NCBI RefSeq assembly: GCF_027922325.1
Contig: NZ_BSFL01000001.1
Coordinates: forward strand, 863,610 to 927,609
DNA length: 64,000 nucleotides
Direction of reading: 5' to 3'
Origin: Methylopila turkensis
Lineage (GTDB): Bacteria > Pseudomonadota > Alphaproteobacteria > Rhizobiales > Methylopilaceae
The position numbers and the translations under genes are program-made. A model generated the notes under the pieces. It was not told the origin of the DNA. It ran no database searches and worked only from the letters and a program-made list of their open reading frames with translations. Positions 36,037 to 43,969 of the stretch are shown in pieces. Numbering within the stretch: the stretch's first letter is position 1; each line of letters starts with the position of its first letter.

Positions 36037-36978
36037 TCAGGCGTCCAACCAGCCGGACACCAATCCTTGATTGGCGGCCATCCATGTTTTGGCGGCGTCG
36101 CGCGGCGACTGCTTCCGGACGTTCACAAGCCAGTCCATTTCCGTAACCCCATCGAGCCCGAGTTGGATGCGGGACAGGATCGCGCGCGTCTTCTCTGACA
36201 ACCTCTCGAACCGCGCGCGGGGCGCGACCAGCGAGGCGCGGTTGACGCTTCCCAGCACCGCCTTCGGATCTCCGAGCGGCCGCAAGACGCCGTCGCGGTT
36301 CAGGAATTGCGGCGCCTAGGTCGGAAACACGATCCAGCGCTTCTCGGCGAGCGCGGCGTCCAACGCTCCGGTCCAGTCGGCCGGAGAACCTGTGCGGAAC
36401 TCATAACCAAGGGTCCCGAGCCCGTAGTCCGTGACCGCCTTCTGCGAGACGACTGAAATGGTTGCGCCGGGCCCGATACCCTGGATGCGCTTGGCCATGC
36501 GCTCTGTGACCGCGGGCTTGGCCAGGTCCGCGATCGTCGCGACATCGCTTTCGGGCACATAGGCCGGCGTCGCCCAGAAAAAGCGCGCGCCGTCATAGAG
36601 CTTCGTGACCTCCACGGCGTCGGCCCCGTATCGCGCCCAATAGGCGCCGTGGCCCTCTGGCAGCCATGCGGCGGCCATAAGGTCGATCTGGCCCTCCGCG
36701 AGCCAGGGAAACATCTGCTCATGGGGCGCCTGGCGGACCTCAACCGTGTGACCGAGGCGCTCCAGCACCTCGTGCACCACGGCGCCGGTGACGGCGTAGA
36801 AGCTCAACTGGACCTGACCGAGCACGACCGGCGCCCCGGCCGCGAAGCCTTGCGCCAGAGCTTTGCCCGCGATCAGCGCGCTGGCTCCGCCAATCATTGC
36901 AGACCGCCGATCGACTACAGCCCGTCTGGCGTCGATGGCAGTGGAGCCGGGTTCCGGACAGCGTTTACGCTCGCGCAT
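36037..36978 (-). pseudogene. Glycine-betaine-type ABC binding protein with an in-frame TAG
   Basis: Two parts in the same frame form one OpuAC/ProX-like protein of about 313 residues. The first (from ATG 36978) has a signal peptide (IGGASALIAGKALAQ), a ligand-binding core (VQLSFYAVTGAVVHEVLERLG) and runs to ...RWIVFPT. Then TAG at 36318-36316 (codon 221) interrupts, and APQFLNRDG...GDPKAVLGSVNRA continues directly. The family usually has Trp at this place, so a single TGG-to-TAG change explains it. No permease or ATPase gene is adjacent. Confidence 0.85.
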
Positions 36979-37007
36979 TTTTGTCCTCGCAGGCAGTATC
37001 CACGGTG

Positions 37008-37424
37008 TCAGCGCGACAGGCCGGGCAGGATCTTCATTTTCGTGACCTTGACCTCGCCGTCGGCGAGATCTGCGAGCTTCGAGAACCACGTCGTGACGTG
37101 AGGTGTTTTGTTGTGCGCCTCGAAATCCGCTTCGGTGGCGAAGATCTCGTAGAAAATGATCCGCCCCGGCGCGGACCGGTCCTCATGAGCGAAATAGACG
37201 AGGTTGTTCGGCTCGGCTCGAACCGCGTTCACCAATGGCAGCGTCGCCTCGCGCAGCTCACGCTCCTTGCCGGGCTTCGCCTTGATCTCGGCCACGACGG
37301 CGATGGCGCCGTCCGGGATCTTCGCATATCCGGCGACGAGCCTCTCCTCGGCGACCGCCGGTGCCGCGGCCATCCCGGCGACGAAAGCGAGCCGAGCGAA
37401 CCAACCCTTGCAGCCGCCGGTCAT
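37008..37424 (-). CDS. Exported antibiotic-biosynthesis-monooxygenase-fold protein
   Basis: A 138-residue precursor with a signal peptide (about 1-25, ending AVA). The mature part is one ferredoxin-like ABM domain (AVVAEIKAKPGKERELREATLPLV and YFAHEDRSAPGRIIFYEIFATEADFEAHNKTPH). The family includes quinone and heme-type monooxygenases. The ATG at 37424 overlaps the stop codon of the upstream VOC gene (ATGA). An exported form is unusual and hints at a periplasmic detoxification role with the VOC protein. Confidence 0.8.
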   Translation of the reverse strand: MTGGCKGWFARLAFVAGMAAAPAVAEERLVAGYAKIPDGAIAVVAEIKAKPGKERELREATLPLVNAVRAEPNNLVYFAHEDRSAPGRIIFYEIFATEADFEAHNKTPHVTTWFSKLADLADGEVKVTKMKILPGLSR

Positions 37425-38287
37425 CGAGAAGCCATCATCTTCCGGCGGGCTTCGAGCGCGTCGTCGAAGACCTTCTTCACGGGTCCGAGCGCCTGGACGA
37501 ATTCGAGCTGCTCGCCTTCCGGCCCCTTGCAGTAGATGAGCCGCCACCCGTTCGACTTGCCCTCGGTGATCGGGTTGGAGTTGGCGTCGAGCGGCGCGGC
37601 CTTGCGGGCCGCCTCCGACGTCACGGTGACGACGCGGTTCGCGCGCACCTGATCCATGCCGCGCCGGGCGGACTCCGCTTCGAGATCGCGGATGAAGGCG
37701 TTGAAGTCGACGTCGTCCCGGATGTGGAAGCAGATGTGCATCATCCGCGGGAAAGCCGGGCTCATATGGTCCAGCGCTTCCGCAAAGCTGACGGGGCCGC
37801 CCATCGGCTGGTTCGCGTCGCGGTACTGCAACAGCTCGATGACGACGTTGTCGAACTGGATGAAGCGTACGTCGAGGCGTTGGGCTCCGCCGCGCAGGTC
37901 CGGAATGCCCATGGTGCGGGGATTGACGTTCCGATCCCGCGCCTCGATCTCCTGATCGGTCAGCAGCGTGTTGTGGATGCGCTCCCCTTGGAAGTCGCCG
38001 TCGCGCATGATCTCGGTCCCACCGAGGACCTCGGTGTAGAAGGCGTAGGCGCGCTCCATGTGTTGCACCGTCAGCCCGAAGTGCTGGACGCCCTGAAGCC
38101 TCAATCCCAGCGATCGACTGTTTGCGCTCGACAGCGCCGGCGCGGAGAGCGCTGACGTGGGTAGACCCGCTGTGGCGGTGGCGAGTCCCGCTATTGCGAC
38201 GGCCCCCGCGCCCCGAAGCACCGTGCGTCGCTCGACAGCGGCGTCGCTGTCGGCGGATCTTCCCGCTGTTATATCTCGCAGTTCCAT
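37421..38287 (-). CDS. Tat-exported VOC-family (glyoxalase-fold) protein
   Basis: A 288-residue precursor with a twin-arginine signal (ERRTVLRGAGAVAIAGLA). One or two vicinal-oxygen-chelate modules follow: LQGVQHFGLTVQHMERAYAF, then MMHICFHIRDDVDF and a late LIYCKGPEGEQLEFVQ, which holds candidate metal residues (His, His, Glu). The reaction is unknown. The ATG at 38287 follows GGAGA at six bases. The gene is coupled to the ABM gene by a four-base overlap. Confidence 0.82.
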   Translation of the reverse strand: MELRDITAGRSADSDAAVERRTVLRGAGAVAIAGLATATAGLPTSALSAPALSSANSRSLGLRLQGVQHFGLTVQHMERAYAFYTEVLGGTEIMRDGDFQGERIHNTLLTDQEIEARDRNVNPRTMGIPDLRGGAQRLDVRFIQFDNVVIELLQYRDANQPMGGPVSFAEALDHMSPAFPRMMHICFHIRDDVDFNAFIRDLEAESARRGMDQVRANRVVTVTSEAARKAAPLDANSNPITEGKSNGWRLIYCKGPEGEQLEFVQALGPVKKVFDDALEARRKMMASR

Positions 38288-38363
38288 CAGGTTTCTCCAG
38301 GCAACAAGCATGCTTGCCGAGAAACTCTAAATCCGAAGGTTGAAATTCAACAGTTACTGGACT

Positions 38364-38388
38364 GTAAAAGGTTGTAAAAACAAGTAAA
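38364..38388. repeat. Three GTAAA elements in exact 10-base phase
   Basis: GTAAA occurs at 38364, 38374 and 38384, one helical turn apart, in an AT-rich patch 77-100 bases upstream of the VOC start. Phased A-tracts bend DNA, and direct repeats at this spacing often bind regulators. It belongs to the promoter region of the VOC-ABM genes. Confidence 0.5.
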
Positions 38389-38413
38389 GACAACGACACG
38401 CAGCGTGGATGGT

Positions 38414-39712
38414 CTAGCCCTTTCTCGCGTCGAGCTGCTTGATCGCTTCCGTGGCGTCGATTGAAGACGAGACAGCCAAGCCCTCGGCATGCGTTCGGTC
38501 GGACACCAGCAGCATGAGAAGGGGGGCGACTGATCCGAGCAGGCCCGCGACGCCGAACGCCATCACGCTGCTCGGGCCGTCGGCGCTCAGAAGGGCGACG
38601 AGCAGGGACGGACCTGCGCCCGCGCCGACGCAGAACGCCAGATAGTTGATCCCGTAAATCCTGCCGAAAGCCGCCGTGCCAAAGCGTCGGGCGAGGAGAT
38701 ACCCCATCGCGTCGCCCTCGGCGCCGACTGCGAAGCCGAACAGGGCTGCGCTGACGAAGGCGGGTGTGACGCCGTCGGTCGCGGCAAGCAGGAGGTGGCC
38801 CATCGCTGGCGCGATAAAGGCGAGACATGTGAGCGCCCGAGGCGGACAACGATCGAGCGAGGCTCCAAAGCCGAGCCGCGCCAGAACCAGCGCGACGCCC
38901 ACCACGGTCATTGCGAGCGCCGCTGTTTCAGGCGTCGCTCCGCGATCGGTCAAAATCATGGGCAACGAAACGGAGCCGGCGAGCGCGACGAGGGCCGTAA
39001 GCAAGAACGCCGTCAACAGCAGCCAGAAGTCTCGCGTCAAAGCCGCCGCGACGACGACCGACCAGCCGCCGCGGTCCGGTGAGCGCAGTTCACCGCGTCG
39101 CGGATCACGCAGCATGAACAACGCGACCGGAGACAGGATCATGGCGGCGCAGACGCCGGCGATCACAAGGGCCATGCGCCATCCAAACGCTTCGATTGCG
39201 AGCGAAAGCAGCGGTGGCACGGTCGCTATGCCGAGGCCGGAGAAAGCGAGCGTCAGCCCGAGCGCTGCGCCACGGCGTTCGTGGAACCATCCGACGATGA
39301 TCTGCGAGTAGGCCACGCCGGTCTGCGCGCTGCCCAGCAAGCTTGCGAGAGCGACCCAGACCAGAAGGCTCGACAGGGTTTGCGATCCCAGGCCTATTCC
39401 GATCAGGCCCACCGACATCGCCAGCGAAGAGAAGATCAGAACCCGCCGCGGCCCGAAGCGATCCGTCATAAGGCCGATGACCGGGGACATGATGCCCGTG
39501 ATCAGGCCGACCGGCGCGATGGCGGCGGCTACGCCCGCCCGAGACCAGCCCGTCTCGGCGGCGATCGGGTCGATGAATACGCTGAAGCCATAGATGAGGA
39601 AAATTCCGACGCTGAGATACATGCCAAGGCCGGACGCCAACAGGATAGACAACCGGCCGTCAGGCGCGCGCTCTTCACAGAGAAGGTTCAGTCCGGCGAA
39701 ACGGCTCGACAT
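38414..39712 (-). CDS. MFS transporter of the monocarboxylate/oxalate-formate type
   Basis: A 432-residue protein with 12 hydrophobic helices. Features are GFSVFIDPIAAETGWSR after helix 1, motif A-like GLMTDRFGPRR, and GWFHERRGAALGLTLAFSGLG in helix 5, as in the oxalate/formate and monocarboxylate branch. It probably imports an organic acid. It ends 127 bases before the VOC gene starts and is on the same strand. Confidence 0.88.
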   Translation of the reverse strand: MSSRFAGLNLLCEERAPDGRLSILLASGLGMYLSVGIFLIYGFSVFIDPIAAETGWSRAGVAAAIAPVGLITGIMSPVIGLMTDRFGPRRVLIFSSLAMSVGLIGIGLGSQTLSSLLVWVALASLLGSAQTGVAYSQIIVGWFHERRGAALGLTLAFSGLGIATVPPLLSLAIEAFGWRMALVIAGVCAAMILSPVALFMLRDPRRGELRSPDRGGWSVVVAAALTRDFWLLLTAFLLTALVALAGSVSLPMILTDRGATPETAALAMTVVGVALVLARLGFGASLDRCPPRALTCLAFIAPAMGHLLLAATDGVTPAFVSAALFGFAVGAEGDAMGYLLARRFGTAAFGRIYGINYLAFCVGAGAGPSLLVALLSADGPSSVMAFGVAGLLGSVAPLLMLLVSDRTHAEGLAVSSSIDATEAIKQLDARKG

Positions 39713-39835
39713 CGGCTTCTTGCGCCTGAGTTCGCTTGACGCGACGACGCAGCATGGCGTCGCGAGGCCCGCCGCCGCTACCTAGATCGGTTGCTCGGAC
39801 CTCTCTCGACACGATGCGCCGTCAGTTACAGTTCA

Positions 39836-42682
39836 TCATGCCAGCACGGCCGGCGATAACGCCGCTTCTTCCGGCCTCGGATGATCGCCGGCCTCGAAGA
39901 CTTCGGCGCCCCGTCTGGAGACCTGCGCCAGAAGGTCGTCGGCCTCCATGCGCCGACCTTGATCGCGGAGTAGGCGAGAGAGACTACCCACCGCGCGCAG
40001 CTCGAAAGAGAAAGCTTCGATCTCTTTGGACGACTGGATCGATCGCAACAACTTCGTCTCGACTACGTCGGGCGGCGCGCCTTCCGCGCTGGATAGATTA
40101 GCGTCAATTCGCAGCAGTTCACCGAGGCACCAGCGCTCGTCCTGCAAGCTTGCGAGAGCTTCATCGACAACCGCGCGCGCTTCCGCCAAGCGACCAGACC
40201 TTTCGAGCCCGCTCGCAAGCGCCCCCAGATAAGCAGGACGTCGCATGCGAAACCCTCGATCCGTAAATTCGTCGAGCGCCGCGCGCATGAGGCCGACGCC
40301 GTCGGGTCGTCCCTGCTGAATCTGGAGCACGCCCGTCAGGCAGCGGCCGATTGCGTCCCACACCGGCATGGCTTGACGGGCGGTGTGGCCGAGGAACTCC
40401 TCCAGCCAAGCCTGCGCTCGATCCCAACTTCCGACATACAGCGCGACTGGGATGGCCGTATGGGCGAAAGCGTTGCAGAGCGCCAGAGCATGGCCTGACC
40501 TTCTTGCGTCTTCGAGAGCTAGCTCCGCGAGGCTCATTGCTTGCTGGGTTCGCCCCTGAAGCCAGTGCACGTTCGCCAGCGTTCCACGGGCCGCGATCCT
40601 CGGATCGAACTGGAACCGCGCCGGATGCTCCCAATGAAGCGGCGCCTCATAGCGATCAATCATGCGCTCAAGGACCCCGCGGGCCTCGGCGAGACGTCCA
40701 AGATAGCGAAGCGCGGTGCCGGCTTGCCGGCCCAAATTCACTTCGGCGGCCCTGTCTCGAGCCGCGATCGCGATTTCCCTTGTGCGGACGGTGAGTTCGA
40801 GAGCGGCGCGATGCTCTCCCCTCCACGTATGATAGTCGGCCAATCCCCAACACGCTTGAACCCCATGCGAATGGTCGCCAAGCCGCTCCGCAATTTCGGC
40901 GGTGGTCCGCCATGCATCCAAAGCGCGCTGCGTCGGACCTTGGGTCTGAAGCAGAGTTGAGCCGAGAGCGAAGCTAAGCTTCATCTCGGTCGCGCCATCG
41001 TCATGATCTCTAGGCCATCGGGCGTCGAGGGCGCGCTCCATGTGGCGACGGCACTCATCGACGAGCGAGCGCGCTGTCCAGATCGGGATGGACGCCGCCG
41101 TCATCGCCGCGCCGAGCGTCGCGTCGCCATGATCGGAGAAAGCCCAGTCCAGTGACTGGCGCAGATCGTCGATCGATCGTCCATGCTCATCGAGCCAAGC
41201 GGCGGACGGCCTGCGCTCCCACTCTCTCTCGGCCCGCAGGAAAAGCGCCAGAACATGCTCGGCGTGCCGGCGAGAAAGCGTCGCGACCTCGTCGCGTTCT
41301 TCCGCCTGCCGGAGAGCATAGGCCCGTATGGAATCCAGAAGCCGGTAATGAATGCTGCCGCCCGAGTTCTCGGCGCAGACCAACGATTTGGAGACAAGGG
41401 CGCCGAGCCTGTCTGCGAAGTCCCCCGGCGCGACGCCCTCGCTCGCGACCGCGAGGGCGGAGTGGAGAGTAAAGGAGCCCGCAAACATCGACAGCCGGCG
41501 CAGCGTCTCCTGCTCGCAGGCCGGCAGCAGGTCGAAGCCCCAGTCGATTGCGGCGAGGAGCGTCTGGTGGCGCGGCAGATCGGTGCGTCGGCCACGGGTT
41601 AGCAGCCGGAATCGGTCGGACAGAAGCGAAAGCAACTCCGGGATTGCGAAGGCGTCGGCCCTGCGCGCCGCAAGTTCGATCGCAAGCGCGATGCCGTCGA
41701 GCTTCCGACAGATGCCCGCCACTGCCTCGGCGTTCGCATCCGTCAGGGCGAAACCCCGTTCGGCCGCGGCGGCCCTTTCCACGAAAAGCTCGACTGCGGG
41801 GAACCGCAACGCCTCCGCGGCGGTCAGCGGCGCGTCCGGGGGCGTTGCGAGAGGTTGAAGTCGCTCGACGATTTCTCCCATCGCGCGCAGAGGCTCGCGG
41901 CTCGTGGCGGCCACATGAACCATCGGGGCCTGCCTGACGATGTCCTCGACGATCCGCGCCACGGCGTCCACGAGATGCTCGCAGCAGTCGAGGACGATCA
42001 GCATGTTCATATCGCTGAGCATCACGGGCAGCGCCGTCGCGCCGTTCTGCAGATAAACGCCAGCGCCCACCGTCGAGGCGATGACGCCGGGCAGCAATTT
42101 TGGATCTCGAAGCGCAGCGAGATCGATGATCCAAACGCCGTCCCGGTACTGGTCGATGAGCGTGCGCGCCAGCGCGATCGCGACCGTGGTCTTTCCGATC
42201 CCGCCCGGGCCCACGATAGTGATGAACCGCTTGGCGGGCACATCGCGCGCCAGTCGGTCGATGACGTCATCCCGTCCGAGCGGCGGTGTCCAACTGGATG
42301 GTAGATTGTGCAGCTTGGCGGACGTGGGAGACGCCGCGATGAGCGATCCCCTACGCTCGACAGGCGCCACGAAACGATAGCCGCGCCCGTTGGAGGTGGC
42401 GACGAAACGATCGCTTTCGGACCCGTCACCCAGCGCGCGGCGCAACGCGGCCACCTGGACTTTCAAATTAGCGTCGGCGACCGAGGTGTCCGGCCAGATG
42501 CGCGCCATCAGTTCATCACGAGCGATGATTTCGCCGGGCCTCTCGACCAACGCCTGAAGCAGATCGAGAGCGCGGGAGCCCAGACGTATTGGCGTCTCGT
42601 CTTTAAAAAGGGCCTGCTGCGCCGGAACCAGGCGAAACCGGCCGAAGCGGAACTCGCTGATCACGATGGGCGCTTCGTTCAC
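39836..42682 (-). CDS. Large winged-helix regulator with NTPase and repeat domains
   Basis: A 948-residue protein. Residues 10-105 form an OmpR-type winged-helix DNA-binding domain (ALDLLQALVERPGEIIARDEL, then LKVQVAALRRALGD). An NTPase domain of the NB-ARC/MalT type starts with Walker A GPGGIGKTT (158-166), and helical TPR-like repeats fill the second half. Such STAND proteins use ligand-triggered oligomerisation to activate transcription. The start is taken as GTG 42682 (VNEAPIVISEF), preceded by GAGG; the open frame extends to 42874. It probably controls the neighbouring MFS/VOC or SDR genes. Confidence 0.87.
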   Translation of the reverse strand: MNEAPIVISEFRFGRFRLVPAQQALFKDETPIRLGSRALDLLQALVERPGEIIARDELMARIWPDTSVADANLKVQVAALRRALGDGSESDRFVATSNGRGYRFVAPVERRGSLIAASPTSAKLHNLPSSWTPPLGRDDVIDRLARDVPAKRFITIVGPGGIGKTTVAIALARTLIDQYRDGVWIIDLAALRDPKLLPGVIASTVGAGVYLQNGATALPVMLSDMNMLIVLDCCEHLVDAVARIVEDIVRQAPMVHVAATSREPLRAMGEIVERLQPLATPPDAPLTAAEALRFPAVELFVERAAAAERGFALTDANAEAVAGICRKLDGIALAIELAARRADAFAIPELLSLLSDRFRLLTRGRRTDLPRHQTLLAAIDWGFDLLPACEQETLRRLSMFAGSFTLHSALAVASEGVAPGDFADRLGALVSKSLVCAENSGGSIHYRLLDSIRAYALRQAEERDEVATLSRRHAEHVLALFLRAEREWERRPSAAWLDEHGRSIDDLRQSLDWAFSDHGDATLGAAMTAASIPIWTARSLVDECRRHMERALDARWPRDHDDGATEMKLSFALGSTLLQTQGPTQRALDAWRTTAEIAERLGDHSHGVQACWGLADYHTWRGEHRAALELTVRTREIAIAARDRAAEVNLGRQAGTALRYLGRLAEARGVLERMIDRYEAPLHWEHPARFQFDPRIAARGTLANVHWLQGRTQQAMSLAELALEDARRSGHALALCNAFAHTAIPVALYVGSWDRAQAWLEEFLGHTARQAMPVWDAIGRCLTGVLQIQQGRPDGVGLMRAALDEFTDRGFRMRRPAYLGALASGLERSGRLAEARAVVDEALASLQDERWCLGELLRIDANLSSAEGAPPDVVETKLLRSIQSSKEIEAFSFELRAVGSLSRLLRDQGRRMEADDLLAQVSRRGAEVFEAGDHPRPEEAALSPAVLA

Positions 42683-42932
42683 TCGTCGTCCCTCGGACGT
42701 CCCCGGATCGTGGGACGGCGGCGCGCCGACGGCGCTGGGTCGCGGAAAACGTCGGACCGCGTCACGATAGAGATTGCGCGCCGAGGAGCAATGTTGTCGA
42801 AGCCGCCGCAGAGTGCGCGTCACAATGATGCGAGACATCGCAGCAAGTCGCACCATTGCCGAGACATCTCGCATCAGTGGCGTCCGTGCTGAGGACGCCT
42901 ATCGACACGCATGAACGCGTCGCAGCCGGGGG

Positions 42933-43652
42933 TTATTGCGCCAGGTAACCCCCGTCGATCGCGAGTTCGGCGCCGGTCACGTAGCTCGCCTCGTCGGAGG
43001 CGAGGAACAGACAGCCATACGCAATCTCATCGGGCTGCCCGCCGCGCTTCATCGGCGTTGCAGCGATGACTGTGTCGTTGAGTTCAGCATCCTGCGCGTC
43101 GGTCAACGGCGTGTGGATGAAGCCCGGATGCACCGAATTCACCCGGATGCCATCGCCCGCATAGGTCATGGCGGCGTTCTTTGACATAATCCTGACGGCG
43201 CCTTTGACAGCGTGGTACGAGTGAGCGCCTGCGACCGCGGCGTTTCCCCAGATCGAAGAGATGTTGACGATCGAGCCTGACTTTCGCGGTCGCATCACCC
43301 GCACGGCCTCGCGCATGCCGAGGAAAACGCCGGTCTGATCGATTGAGATCATCCGATGCCACGCCTCGAGGTCGAGCTCATCCAGGGGCTCGTAGGCGAT
43401 GATGCCGGCGTTGTTGATCAAAACGTCGAGCCGACCATGCCTGTCGACGATGGTCTGGACCGTCGCCTTCCAAGCGTCTTCGCTCGTCACGTCGTGGCGC
43501 ATGGCTTCAATGCCATCTGAATATGGTTGTGGAGGCGCAACAATGTCTGTCGCGACCACAATCGCGCCTTCCTTGGCGAACAGTTCCGAGATCGCGAATC
43601 CGATACCGCCAGCCGCTCCGGTAATGAGCACGACTTTCTTGTCCAGTCTCAT
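42933..43652 (-). CDS. Short-chain dehydrogenase/reductase
   Basis: A 239-residue classical SDR. The cofactor loop is TGAAGGIGFA, and D36 (VATD) suggests NAD preference. NNAG lies at about 80, the catalytic serine in NISSIWG, and Y-x3-K in YHAVKGA. The C-terminus DGGYLAQ is typical. The substrate is unknown. It is likely in the same transcription unit as, or under control of, the large regulator that follows 250 bases later. Confidence 0.93.
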   Translation of the reverse strand: MRLDKKVVLITGAAGGIGFAISELFAKEGAIVVATDIVAPPQPYSDGIEAMRHDVTSEDAWKATVQTIVDRHGRLDVLINNAGIIAYEPLDELDLEAWHRMISIDQTGVFLGMREAVRVMRPRKSGSIVNISSIWGNAAVAGAHSYHAVKGAVRIMSKNAAMTYAGDGIRVNSVHPGFIHTPLTDAQDAELNDTVIAATPMKRGGQPDEIAYGCLFLASDEASYVTGAELAIDGGYLAQ

Positions 43653-43969
43653 GAGCCTCTCCCTACAGCGTAGCTTCGCAGCGAGGAGAGTAAATGAACG
43701 CCAAATTATGGAGCGTAAATATTAGTAAAAAAAGGAAAACACCTATCGACAACATTTGTTTTTTAGCCCAACCGCACATCGCGCGTGAATTTTTTGGCTC
43801 TACTCCCGCCTGCCTCTACGCTGCTCAGACTCGAGCGCACGAATGAGGGCGGGTATGCGCCATTAACCGCCCTTGGCGTTTTGCCGGAAAGCGGTCGTTC
43901 GGCATCCTTACGAGCCAGTCATTCGATTTTCTGCCGCAGCGCGTGGCCGACACTTACTAAATCGCACCG
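43653..43969. other. Gene-free interval upstream of the SDR
   Basis: The part next to the SDR (43680-43760) is strongly AT-rich with runs of A and should hold its promoter. The rest is GC-rich and lies between the SDR start and the 3' end of the TPR gene. I see no gene, hairpin or operator that I can defend. Confidence 0.5.
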
